From Singulisphaera sp. (GTDB taxonomy: Bacteria > Planctomycetota > Planctomycetia > Isosphaerales > Isosphaeraceae): a stretch of 48,132 nucleotides of DNA. Below the pieces are notes generated by a model. That model did no database searches. It worked only from the letters and a program-made list of their open reading frames with translations, and was not told the DNA's origin. The stretch covers positions 1 through 48,132 of the forward strand of contig DAIDJG010000603.1 of the NCBI GenBank assembly GCA_027451445.1. Direction: 5' to 3'. How positions within the stretch are numbered: position 1 is the first letter of the stretch; each line of letters opens with the position of its first letter. Shown here piece by piece: positions 1-7,644 of this stretch. Both the position numbers and the translations under genes were made by a program.

Positions 1-2
1 CC

Positions 3-1031
3 GCGCTCGGACCGGCGCTGCGCGATGGGGATGCGCGGGCGTTGGCTGTGCTCCAGCAAAGGCTAACGCCGAAGCCCGATGCGGCACTCTCCCCAATCCG
101 CGAGGACGAGGGGGCGAACTGGGTCAACACGCTGGACGGTCTGCGCGCGGGGTTCCTGCGATTCAGCGGCTTTGGCCGTGCCACAGCGCTCGCTGTCTCG
201 GGGAAAGTCCTTCAACGGCTCGCCGTTGATCCTGCTCCGAGTGTCTGGTCGCGCGTGCTGCAACCCTCTCACGACCTGTTCATCGCCGGTCTGGCCGACC
301 CCGACCTCGACGTGCGCGTTTCGGCTCTGACCGAGATCGGCCGCATCTGGGGCTGGTTTCCGGGCCGATCGCTGACGAAGTTGGAGGAGAACACGATCGT
401 CGAGTGGAAGAACGGCCTGATCGCTCCGGTCGTGCGCCGGCTCGGCGACCGTGAGGCGAAGTCGCGTATTGCTGCGATCGTGTGTCTGGGCCAACTGCCC
501 GTCGATGCGGCGGCGCCCGCGGTGGCGTATCTCGAAGACAAAGACAGTCCCGTCGTGCGTCAGCAAGTCTTGATTTCGTTCGCGCAGCGCAGCGGGCTGC
601 TCAGCGAGGACGCGATCGCCAAGCATCTGTACGACGCCGATCCCGCCGTCTGCGAGACCGCTGAGACCGTGCTCAAAATCCGCGGACTGGAGCAAGAACA
701 GATCAGTCTGGCCCGACTGATCAATCACCCGAAGCCGGGCATGCGCGTGTCGGTCATCCCGTTGCTCAAGAACCGGTCGGACATCGACCCGGTGGTGTGG
801 CTGCTCCAACTCTCCCACGACACGGAAGAGTCGGTCCGCACGGCGGCCGTGGAGGCCCTGGAAGCCGCGAATACCGCGGAGGCGCGGAGTCGCCTCGTCG
901 AGATGTCCCGGACCGACAAGTCCGCGTCGGTTCGCGCCGTCGCGTGCAAAGTCCTCGGGCTCGATCCGGCCGCGACGGCCTCGCTACCGCCTCTGCCGGG
1001 GTCGCAGAGTCTCATGCCGAAAGCCAACTGA
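3..1031 (+). CDS. HEAT-repeat protein, 3' part
   Basis: The reading frame is open from the first base of the window, so the gene begins upstream and the first in-frame TTG at 42 is probably internal. About 342 residues are visible. They are built of helical pairs of the HEAT/PBS-lyase type, with recurring patterns such as DPDLDVRVSALTEIG, DSPVVRQQVLISF and ESVRTAAVEALEAAN, spaced roughly 30-40 residues apart. Such repeats form a solenoid used for protein-protein contacts; no catalytic motif is visible. The C-terminus is a short Pro/Ser-rich tail. A strong intrinsic terminator follows 35 bases after the stop, so this is the last gene of its transcript. The repeat class is clear, the function is unknown, and the missing N-terminus could carry another domain. 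Confidence 0.75.
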   Translation, partial: ALGPALRDGDARALAVLQQRLTPKPDAALSPIREDEGANWVNTLDGLRAGFLRFSGFGRATALAVSGKVLQRLAVDPAPSVWSRVLQPSHDLFIAGLADPDLDVRVSALTEIGRIWGWFPGRSLTKLEENTIVEWKNGLIAPVVRRLGDREAKSRIAAIVCLGQLPVDAAAPAVAYLEDKDSPVVRQQVLISFAQRSGLLSEDAIAKHLYDADPAVCETAETVLKIRGLEQEQISLARLINHPKPGMRVSVIPLLKNRSDIDPVVWLLQLSHDTEESVRTAAVEALEAANTAEARSRLVEMSRTDKSASVRAVACKVLGLDPAATASLPPLPGSQSLMPKAN

Positions 1032-1065
1032 CCAGCGAGGTTCTGACAATTCGCGATGTGCCGAA

Positions 1066-1099
1066 GGCAAATGGCAGAGACGTCTGCCGTTTGCCTTTT
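1066..1099 (+). terminator. Intrinsic terminator after HEAT gene
   Basis: A 13-bp stem (GGCAAATGGCAGA with TCTGCCGTTTGCC, one G-T wobble) closes a 4-base loop and is followed by TTTT and a further T-rich stretch. The T run lies only on the plus-strand side, so it terminates the HEAT gene and not the convergent MFS gene. Confidence 0.85.
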
Positions 1100-1131
1100 C
1101 GCGTTGTTTTCGGAGGATCACCCACGCCGCC

Positions 1132-2535
1132 TCAATGGAGCGGCCCCTGCTCCAGCGCTGGGTCTCCTCCACGAGACCGGGCGCGGTCCTGGTCCTCGGC
1201 CAGGTGGCGGGAACCGACGAGGAAGAAGACGGCACCCACGGCCAGGATCGGGACCACGGAAAGCATGCCCATCGTTAGATTCGTGCTGCCGACGGGGTTG
1301 GCCCCGATCACATGGAAGAGGTGTCCGAGTGGTGAGTGGTCGATGCTCGCCCTGCCGCAAAAGTCGCTCACAGCGCCGATGAGGATCGGCGACGGTATGT
1401 CGCCGAACAGGTGGATCAGAAAGATGCTGAGGGCGTAGCCCGCGGCTCGCTGGTTGGCCGGCACCACGTTGGCGGTAACTGTGTTGCAGGGACCGAGCAC
1501 GGCCGCCAGCATGACCATGCCGACAAAAAGCAAGCCGAGCGAGCTGGCCCGGTGGGGGTCAAGCAGGCCGAGCGAGCCGAACGGCACGGAGATCAAAACG
1601 GCGGCGAAGGCCATGAGCAGGTACGCACGCCGCGTGTAGCGTAGGAGGAAGTCCGCGAGTGCCGTCCCCACCAGGATACCGAGCAGGCCTGCCACGGCCG
1701 TGAGCCCGCCGATCCAGCTTCCCGCCTGGGCGGAGGTCATCCGGTGCACCCGCTGATAGAACGTCGCGCCCCAGACAGCATAGGCTCCTGTCGCGAAAGT
1801 CACGGCCGCCATCCCGGCCGTGTTGTAGAGAAAGGTCGGGTTGTGGAACAGGCTGAGATAGTCGCGGAATCGAGGACGGTTCGGCGGATCCGTGGTCCCG
1901 GTCCCTTCGGAGGCCCCTCGGCCGGGGTCGTGGATCAAAAGGCCGGCGACCGCAGCGGCCAGGCCGGGCAAGCCCACGACCCAAAAGGCCGCACGCCAAT
2001 GCCAGGCTTGCGCAACCCAACCCCCTATCCCGTATCCAAGCGCTCCCCCAAGCGGAAGAGCCAGGAAGTAAAGCCCCATGACCCGGCCCCGGTGCTTGGG
2101 CTCGAACAGATCGGCGAGCAAGGCCGGCGCGATCACCCCGTAGCTTGCCTCACCGACGCCGAGCAGGGCCCGCCAGAAAAACATCGAGGCAAACCCGGTC
2201 GAGAACGCCGTACCGACGGTGGCGACGCTCCAGAGACCCACCCCGAACGACAAAAGGCCACGACGGTGGTAGCGGTCGCCCAGCCAGCCGACGAGCGGAG
2301 AAATCAGCGTATAGACGATCATGAACGATGCGCTCAGGACGCCGAAGCCGCGATCGCTGATCGTGAGATCGTGCTGGATGTGCGTCCCGACGGCGAAGAA
2401 GGAGTAGCGGTCGACGTAGTTCAGCAAGTTCATGCTGAAAAGCACGATCAAGGCAAAGTACTTGCCTCCGAGCACAGGTAAGTGGCGTGGTGGGGATGAG
2501 GGTACGACCGCCGGATTGGGCGTGGGGGACTGCAT
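1132..2535 (-). CDS. MFS transporter (Spinster-like)
   Basis: About 467 residues with some 12 hydrophobic segments. TM1 holds NYVDRYSFFAVG, close to the NYMDR start typical of Spinster-like and related MFS proteins. The loop after TM2 has GWLGDRYHRRGLLSFG, the MFS signature A-type motif (GxLaDrxGRR), and TM4-5 contain FFWRALLGVGEASYG. It should be an inner-membrane secondary transporter; the substrate cannot be read from sequence. The ATG at 2535 is chosen over the in-frame TTG at 2556, because it is followed by a normal short cytoplasmic N-terminus and GCGAGG lies about 13 bases upstream. It stands alone, convergent to the HEAT gene and divergent from infC. The family is secure and the solute unknown. 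Confidence 0.85.
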   Translation of the reverse strand: MQSPTPNPAVVPSSPPRHLPVLGGKYFALIVLFSMNLLNYVDRYSFFAVGTHIQHDLTISDRGFGVLSASFMIVYTLISPLVGWLGDRYHRRGLLSFGVGLWSVATVGTAFSTGFASMFFWRALLGVGEASYGVIAPALLADLFEPKHRGRVMGLYFLALPLGGALGYGIGGWVAQAWHWRAAFWVVGLPGLAAAVAGLLIHDPGRGASEGTGTTDPPNRPRFRDYLSLFHNPTFLYNTAGMAAVTFATGAYAVWGATFYQRVHRMTSAQAGSWIGGLTAVAGLLGILVGTALADFLLRYTRRAYLLMAFAAVLISVPFGSLGLLDPHRASSLGLLFVGMVMLAAVLGPCNTVTANVVPANQRAAGYALSIFLIHLFGDIPSPILIGAVSDFCGRASIDHSPLGHLFHVIGANPVGSTNLTMGMLSVVPILAVGAVFFLVGSRHLAEDQDRARSRGGDPALEQGPLH

Positions 2536-2977
2536 GATGCGCTGAACGCCTCGCAAGTTCTTTGGCTCTCGAGCTTCTTCAGGTTATAACCGCCAGCGTC
2601 GTGTCAGGCGAGACCGAGAGAGTTCGGTCTCGGTCGACTCCGTCGTAGCACGGTGCTCCGCGTCACAGGAACGGATGGCCTGGTCGCGGGTTTCGCCTCG
2701 GTCGTGGGAAAAGAGGCGTCGACACGCAGGGGGGAATTCCACCGGTAGAGGTTTGTTTGCACATTACAGGCCATCCGGATCCGGCGCGAAGATGCCTCAG
2801 GTTCTCTTGACAGGTTGGACGATGCGAAGTAATCGTAAAGATTGCCTCGCCGCGCGTTTCGGCGACCTGCCATGGGGGCAGGGGTCGTTCGTATGAGGAG
2901 GGCGAGCTCCCTTCGCGAGGAGCGGCCCACCTTCTGTTGCTGGAGGCACCACAACCCACGTCCCCGGGGAGGACGCT
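2536..2977. other. Intergenic region, MFS gene to infC
   Basis: No convincing gene is seen in these about 440 bases; the small ORFs present match no family and have poor codon structure. It must hold the divergent promoters of the MFS gene and infC. A perfect 8-bp inverted repeat, GACCGAGA (2612-2619) and TCTCGGTC (2628-2635), forms a hairpin with no T tract, so it may be an operator or leader structure. A long leader before infC would fit autoregulation, but no known leader motif was recognised. Confidence 0.5.
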
Positions 2978-2989
2978 ATCGGACCTATT
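2966..2989 (+). promoter_or_regulatory. infC ribosome binding site and non-ATG start
   Basis: GGGGAGGA at 2966-2973 is a strong Shine-Dalgarno sequence. The infC frame is open back to a TGA at 2894 but has no ATG, GTG or TTG before the GTG at 3032, which lies inside the conserved N-terminal helix of IF-3. The only plausible starts are ATC at 2978 (5 bases after GGAGG) and ATT at 2987 (14 bases after). Rare start codons in infC are known to allow IF-3 to repress its own translation. Confidence 0.8.
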
Positions 2990-3490
2990 GATCGGAATCA
3001 GCGAGTTAACGAACAGATCCGCATTTCTCCTGTGCGAGTCATCAATGCCGAAGGCGTGATGCTCGGCGTCATGCCGACCGGCAAGGCCATGGAGGCGGCC
3101 CGCGAAGCGGGACTCGACCTGGTCGAGGTCGCTCCCAACGAGCGTCCACCGGTCTGCAAGATCATGGACTTCGGCAAGTACAAGTACTCGCAGAAGAAAA
3201 AGGCGTCAAAACAGAAACAGCACCAGGTCCAGGTCAAGGAGATCCGCGTCCGGCCGAAGACCGGCGACCACGACATCGAGGTCAAGGTCAAGCGGGCGCG
3301 CGAGTTCCTGGAACATAAAGACAAGGTGCTGGTGAACGTCCTCTTCCGCGGTCGCGAGTTGGCGCACATCGACGAAGGCCGAAAGGTCATGGACGAGGTG
3401 CTCCAGGCGCTCGAGGACGTGGCCAAAGTGGAGAAGAACCCCTCCATGGAGGGGAAGCGCATGACGGCCATCGTCGCACCTCGCGTCTGA
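2978..3490 (+). CDS. infC: Translation initiation factor IF-3
   Basis: IF-3 binds the 30S subunit, blocks premature 50S joining and checks start-codon/initiator-tRNA pairing. The product of about 170 residues shows the N-domain ([14 protein letters not shown], then [20 protein letters not shown]), the basic linker with [15 protein letters not shown], and the C-domain ([30 protein letters not shown]). Residues before the GTG at 3032 ([11 protein letters not shown]) are family-conserved, so translation must start upstream, at ATC 2978 or ATT 2987. ATC is preferred for its spacing to GGGGAGGA. The gene heads the usual infC-rpmI-rplT-pheS order. A terminator just downstream separates it from rpmI. 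The product is certain; the exact start is not. Confidence 0.97.
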   Translation: MGPIDRNQRVNEQIRISPVRVINAEGVMLGVMPTGKAMEAAREAGLDLVEVAPNERPPVCKIMDFGKYKYSQKKKASKQKQHQVQVKEIRVRPKTGDHDIEVKVKRAREFLEHKDKVLVNVLFRGRELAHIDEGRKVMDEVLQALEDVAKVEKNPSMEGKRMTAIVAPRV

Positions 3491-3573
3491 GTTGGGTGCG
3501 CGCGTTGGCGATCGCATCCAGGACGCCGCGCGGCGGCAACCGGCCTACGATCTTCGACCTTCCCCACCCGCAG

Positions 3574-3611
3574 CCTCCCCGCGCTGCGGCCGGGGAGGGT
3601 ATTTCTTTTTT
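3574..3611 (+). terminator. Intrinsic terminator between infC and rpmI
   Basis: CCTCCCCG (3574-3581) pairs with CGGGGAGG (3591-3598) and is followed by TATTTCTTTTTT. This is a classic Rho-independent terminator. Its place inside a normally co-transcribed ribosomal operon means either that infC is made on its own transcript or that read-through is regulated here. Confidence 0.85.
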
Positions 3612-3627
3612 CTGATCGCTTTTGGAA

Positions 3628-3657
3628 TTGGCGAACGAGCCCCTCGTTTGCTACAGT
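3628..3657 (+). promoter_or_regulatory. Candidate sigma-70 promoter for rpmI-rplT-pheS
   Basis: TTGGCG (3628-3633) and TACAGT (3652-3657) are 18 bases apart and lie just after the infC terminator, where a new promoter would be needed. The match is moderate and planctomycete promoter consensus is poorly defined, so this is a prediction only. Confidence 0.35.
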
Positions 3658-3859
3658 GTTCCGCTCGGATGGTTTTCGACCTCGCTTTGGGCCTTCGCGA
3701 CGCCGATCATTCCCGAGCATCGCAGCGCTGCGGACTGAGGCTGACCGGCCGAAACGCGTTGGGGTGGGCTGAGACCGCCCTGTGACGTTCGGTGCCTTCG
3801 TCCCAATCCAGTAGGCCCAGGTTTCCCCATTAACAAACCGCGCCGCGGAATGAGTCGTC
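3658..3859 (+). other. Leader region upstream of rpmI
   Basis: About 200 bases without a gene, between the candidate promoter and the rpmI ATG. In other bacteria, ribosomal protein L20 binds a leader or intergenic RNA of this operon to repress L35 and L20. The length and position would suit such a leader, but I could not identify the conserved L20-binding fold by eye. It is GC-rich with several short complementary segments. Confidence 0.3.
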
Positions 3860-4150
3860 ATGCCCAAACTGAAAACGCACAAAGGCATTAAGAAGCGGTT
3901 CAAGGTGTCGGCCACGGGCAAGGTGAGCCACAAGCGTTGCGGCTCGTCGCACTTGATGAGCCACAAGAGCGGCAAGCAAGTGCGCCGGCTCCGCAAGAAG
4001 TCGACGCTGAAGATCTCGGCCGAGGCGCATCGTCTGCGCCGGGCCGTTCACCAACGCGAAGGTTCGCAACCGCAGTCGATCGAGGCGGGCAAGTTGGTGG
4101 CCCTCGCCGAGCTGAAGGCGGAAGCCGCCGGCGATGCACCGACGTCCTGA
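3860..4150 (+). CDS. rpmI: Ribosomal protein bL35
   Basis: A 50S subunit protein. MPKLKTHKGIKKRFKVSATG is the L35 N-terminal signature, followed by the HKRCGSSHLMSHKSGKQVRR region typical of the family. At 96 residues it is about 30 longer than the usual 64-66: the extra C-terminal part, from roughly residue 66 on, is Ala/Glu-rich and not part of the standard fold. The start is ATG with GGAATGAG a few bases upstream. It is followed by rplT after 114 bases, the standard gene order. Identity is certain; the function of the tail is unknown. Confidence 0.96.
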   Translation: MPKLKTHKGIKKRFKVSATGKVSHKRCGSSHLMSHKSGKQVRRLRKKSTLKISAEAHRLRRAVHQREGSQPQSIEAGKLVALAELKAEAAGDAPTS

Positions 4151-4264
4151 ACGCAGACAAGAATGACGGAGCGGTTGGTGACACGTCGCCGGACCGCGTT
4201 TCGGGGCGGCCGGTGAGGCCGGCTGCTCTTTTCCCACACGATTTGCCGGTACTGAGAGTCCACG

Positions 4265-4663
4265 ATGCGTGCACCTAAAGGCGCGGCCCGCAATAAGGCA
4301 AAGAAGCGACTGTTCCGGGCCGTCGAAGGATTTGTAGGCGGACGGCGCCGGCTGCTCCGCATGGCCAAGGAGACCCTGCTCCGGGCGGGTGTCTTCGCGT
4401 TCCGCGACCGCCGGGCCAAGAAGCGCAGCTTCCGCCGGCTGTTCATCACTCGCGTGAGCGCGGCCGTCGAGATGCGGGGCCTGCGTTATAGCCGTTTCAT
4501 TCACGGTCTGCGCTTGACCCGAATCGGCCTCGACCGCAAGAGCCTCTCCGAGGTGGCGATTCACGACCCCGAGACCTTCGACGCGATCGTGGCTCGAGTT
4601 CGCGAAGCTCTCGACCAGCATGACGCTGCCGTACGCCAGCGCCAGGCGACCCGCACGGCGTGA
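4265..4663 (+). CDS. rplT: Ribosomal protein bL20
   Basis: An rRNA-binding 50S assembly protein, and the likely autoregulator of this operon by analogy with other bacteria. The 132-residue product has a very basic N-terminal arm (RNKAKKRLFRAVEGFVGGRR) and the globular part with FRDRRAKKRSFRRLFITR and GLRYSRFIHGLRLTRIGLDR, ending in the family motif RKSLSEVAIHDPETFDAIV. It is slightly longer than the usual 117-120 because of a short C-terminal extension. The 114-base gap after rpmI contains a small GGCC-rich hairpin (around 4206-4224). pheS begins 18 bases after the stop, so the two are probably co-transcribed. Confidence 0.97.
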   Translation: MRAPKGAARNKAKKRLFRAVEGFVGGRRRLLRMAKETLLRAGVFAFRDRRAKKRSFRRLFITRVSAAVEMRGLRYSRFIHGLRLTRIGLDRKSLSEVAIHDPETFDAIVARVREALDQHDAAVRQRQATRTA

Positions 4664-4681
4664 CCCGGTGACGAGCACCCG

Positions 4682-5692
4682 ATGAGTGCGAACGATTCTC
4701 TCGACGCTGCCCAGGCGGATCTCGAGGCACTTGAAGCCTCGGCCCTCTCAGCGTTTCAAGGCGCTCGCGACCCGCAAGCGGTCGAGGCGGCTCGTATCGA
4801 GTTTCTGGGCCAGAAGCAGGGTCGAATCAAAACCGCGCAGGAACGCCTGCGCGGCCTGGACCCTGCGGCCAAGAAGGTCTACGGCCAGCGCTTCAATACG
4901 GTCAAGAAGACGCTCGAAGACGCCTGCGACGCCGCCAAGGCGCGCGTGGAGCGTCCCGCGGCCGCCGTTGCGGAAGGTCTCGACATCACGCTGCCGGGAC
5001 TTCGTCCGCGCCTCGGCCACCGGCATCCGTTGACGCAGACGGCCGAGGAATTGGTCGACCTGTTCGGCCGGTTTGGCTTTTCCGTCGCCCGAGGGCCGGA
5101 GGTCGAGGACATCTTCCACAACTTCGAGGCGCTGAACATCCCCGCCTCGCATCCGGCCCGCGATCCCCTCGACAACTTCTACCTTTCCAATGGGACGATG
5201 CTGCGGAGCCAGACGAGCACCGTCCAGATCCGCGTCATGGAGAATCAGCCGCCCCCGGTACGCGTCATCGCGATCGGGCGGGTGTATCGGCCGGACACGG
5301 TGGACGCGACCCACTCGTTCATGTTCCATCAGATCGAGGGGCTGATGGTCGATCGAGGGGTGACGATGGCCGATCTCAAGACGGTCCTCCGGCTCTTCGC
5401 CCAGAGTTACCTGGGCCGCGACGTGAAGATCCGTTTCCGGCCGTCGTTCTTTCCCTTCACGGAGCCGAGCGTCGAAGTCGATATGCTCTGGCACGGCGGC
5501 GACCGTTGGGTTGAAATGGGGGGCGCGGGGATGGTTGATCCCAACGTCTTCCGCGCCGTGGGATATGACCCCGAAGAGGTGACCGGTTTCGCGTTCGGGC
5601 TGGGAATCGAACGGCTTTGCATGCGGCGGCACGCGATCGACGATATCCGGCTGCTCTATCAGAACGACACACGGTTCCTGGGGCAGTTTTGA
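4682..5692 (+). CDS. pheS: Phenylalanine-tRNA ligase alpha subunit
   Basis: This is the catalytic subunit of the alpha2-beta2 enzyme that charges tRNA-Phe. The 336-residue product has the N-terminal coiled coil (about residues 1-90), then the class II core. Motif 1 region: [17 protein letters not shown]. Motif 2: [17 protein letters not shown] with an upstream [20 protein letters not shown]. Motif 3: [18 protein letters not shown]. The length is normal. It lies 18 bases after rplT. Unlike most bacteria it is not followed directly by pheT, which is 3.3 kb downstream behind three other genes and a terminator. Confidence 0.97.
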   Translation: MSANDSLDAAQADLEALEASALSAFQGARDPQAVEAARIEFLGQKQGRIKTAQERLRGLDPAAKKVYGQRFNTVKKTLEDACDAAKARVERPAAAVAEGLDITLPGLRPRLGHRHPLTQTAEELVDLFGRFGFSVARGPEVEDIFHNFEALNIPASHPARDPLDNFYLSNGTMLRSQTSTVQIRVMENQPPPVRVIAIGRVYRPDTVDATHSFMFHQIEGLMVDRGVTMADLKTVLRLFAQSYLGRDVKIRFRPSFFPFTEPSVEVDMLWHGGDRWVEMGGAGMVDPNVFRAVGYDPEEVTGFAFGLGIERLCMRRHAIDDIRLLYQNDTRFLGQF

Positions 5693-5785
5693 GCGGCGGC
5701 ATAGCGTCGAGGAGCTTGGCCCCACGGACGCGAGCGCGAAGTCCAAGAGCCGACTGTTCCCGAGCCCCCAGTTGAGGCCCTCCCC

Positions 5786-6022
5786 ATGCCGACCGACTTG
5801 AGCCGGGTGATCGTGACGACCGGAACGACCGCGCACACAGCGTCGGTCCACCATCGCGACTATCCCGAGATCCGCGCCGAGGGAGAAACCGCGGTGGTCG
5901 CGGCCTCGCATTTGGTCAACCAACTCACACGCGCCCTCGACTCAGCGCTGACGAAATGGCGCCGCGAGACGATCGAGCAGGCCATCGCCGACGTAAAGGC
6001 GTTTGTGGAAAGCGGGTCGTGA
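5786..6022 (+). CDS. Small conserved-looking protein, unknown
   Basis: A 78-residue ORF whose stop overlaps the GTG start of the next gene by four bases (GTGA), which supports real translation and coupling. The sequence has an N-terminal beta-like part (RVIVTTGTTAHTASVHHRDY) followed by YPEIRAEGETAVVAASHLV and a long helix ending in KAFVESGS. The middle part faintly recalls the HicB-type pattern of a beta strand, EGET/EGDT and a helix, but this is weak. No catalytic residues, signal peptide or membrane segment are seen. Function unknown. Confidence 0.65.
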   Translation: MPTDLSRVIVTTGTTAHTASVHHRDYPEIRAEGETAVVAASHLVNQLTRALDSALTKWRRETIEQAIADVKAFVESGS

Positions 6023-7545
6023 GCGCATCGGAAGCCGGCGCGCCGAGTGTCAAGGAATCCGCGCCGAGCCTGGTGCGCGCGCTGGGCTTGCTCGACGCCA
6101 CCATGATCGTCATGGGCTCGATGATCGGCTCGGGCATCTTCATCACTTCGGCCGAGTCGTCGCGGCTCGTCGGCGCCCCGGGGTGGTTGCTCGTGGCGTG
6201 GACTCTGTCCGGCGTGATGACGATCACCGGCGCACTCTGTTGCGGCGAGCTCGCCGCGATGATGCCGAAGGCCGGCGGGCAGTACGTCTTCCTGCGCGAG
6301 GCCTACGGCCGGCCCGTGGGGTTCCTGTTCGGTTGGGCGACGTTCCTCGTCGTGCAAACGGGAACGATAGCGGCGGTCGCTGTGGCCTTCGCGAAGTTCC
6401 TGGGCGTCCTCTTCCCGATTGTCGCGGCCGACAACTATCTCGTTTGGCCTCGATCGGTGGCCTTCGGTCACTACGCGGTCAGTCTCTCCACACAGCAACT
6501 TACCGCGATCGCCCTGATCGTGTTTCTCACGGCGGCGAACACGAGGGGTTTGCGGACCGGTACGCTGATCCAGAACGTGTTCACCTTCACGAAAACCGCC
6601 GCGCTCATCGGGCTGATCGTCGTGGGCCTGACGGTTGGGGTCGACAGGCAAAGCGCCGCGTGGACGGCATCATGGTGGAACCCCTGGTCCAACGGCTGGG
6701 ACCCCGCCCCCTTCGCGAATGGGCTGCCGCTGTTCGGCGGCGTCGCTCTGGCGATGCTGCTGGGCAAGGCGATGATCGGACCGCTCTTTTCGCAGTCGGC
6801 GTGGAATAACGTGACGTTCATCGGTGGAGAGACGAACGACCCGGGCCGTACGCTCCCCCGCGCCTTGATCTTCGGCTGTGGCAGTGTCCTCGGGCTGTAT
6901 CTCCTCGCGAATGTCGCCTATGTGGTTTCGCTGACACTTCCCGAGATTCAGAACGCGCCCGTCGATCGCGTCGGCACGAAGCTCATGGAGAAAGTGTTCG
7001 GCCACACTGGCACCCTCGTGATGGCCGTGGCGATCCTGATCTCGACGTTCGGTTGTGTAAACGGACTGGCCCTGGCGGGTGCGCGTGTCTGTTATGCACT
7101 CGCGCGCGATGGGCTCTTCTTCGCGCGCGCTGGGACAACCAACCGCCAACACGTCCCTGCTGTCGCACTCTGGGCCCAGGGAATCTGGGCCGCTCTCCTG
7201 ACGCTCCCAGTGACGAAGAGCCTGGACGCCTCCGGAAACGTGAAGTTCGGCAACCTTTACGGCGACCTGCTCGAATACATTATCCCCGTTGATGTGACGT
7301 TCTACACATTGATGGTTGGCGCTGTGGTCCTGCTGCGTCGGAAGTATCCCGATCTCGAGCGGCCGTACCGGACGTGGGGCTACCCGCTCCCGGCGATGAT
7401 CTACATGGGGCTCGCGATTCTGCTCGTTCTCGACTTCATTATTCTGAATCCCAAGACGTCTGGGATCGGCTATCTGATCGTGCTGACCGGGATTCCCGTC
7501 TACTGCGTTTGGTCCAGGCCCCCCAAGGGGGAGCCGGGATTGTAG
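6019..7545 (+). CDS. APC-family amino-acid permease
   Basis: An inner-membrane transporter of the amino acid-polyamine-organocation superfamily, about 508 residues with about 12 membrane segments. TM1 contains the family's broken-helix motif in GSMIGSGIFITSAE, and TM2-3 hold LCCGELAAMMPKAGGQYVFL, typical of LAT/basic amino-acid branch proteins. The GTG at 6019 is chosen because it overlaps the upstream stop and because the frame upstream of it encodes an arginine-rich shadow of the preceding gene. Likely substrates are amino acids or polyamines, by exchange or proton symport; the specificity is not readable. It lies inside the pheS-pheT interval, possibly co-transcribed with the 78-residue gene. 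Confidence 0.88.
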   Translation: MSASEAGAPSVKESAPSLVRALGLLDATMIVMGSMIGSGIFITSAESSRLVGAPGWLLVAWTLSGVMTITGALCCGELAAMMPKAGGQYVFLREAYGRPVGFLFGWATFLVVQTGTIAAVAVAFAKFLGVLFPIVAADNYLVWPRSVAFGHYAVSLSTQQLTAIALIVFLTAANTRGLRTGTLIQNVFTFTKTAALIGLIVVGLTVGVDRQSAAWTASWWNPWSNGWDPAPFANGLPLFGGVALAMLLGKAMIGPLFSQSAWNNVTFIGGETNDPGRTLPRALIFGCGSVLGLYLLANVAYVVSLTLPEIQNAPVDRVGTKLMEKVFGHTGTLVMAVAILISTFGCVNGLALAGARVCYALARDGLFFARAGTTNRQHVPAVALWAQGIWAALLTLPVTKSLDASGNVKFGNLYGDLLEYIIPVDVTFYTLMVGAVVLLRRKYPDLERPYRTWGYPLPAMIYMGLAILLVLDFIILNPKTSGIGYLIVLTGIPVYCVWSRPPKGEPGL

Positions 7546-7644
7546 TCAAATCGGTTTCCGATCCATTTGCGAATGCGAATCCAGACAGTAAAGTGAGCGC
7601 GGCTCAAAAACGCTCTGTCGTTCATCCTCCCTTGGGACAGCATC

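Noticed and set aside
2604-2959. Small minus-strand ORFs upstream of infC
   Set aside because: They overlap each other in different frames, have no family match and no convincing ribosome binding site.
4748-5923. Minus-strand ORF (391 codons) opposite pheS
   Set aside because: Shadow of pheS in high-GC sequence; no recognisable domain.
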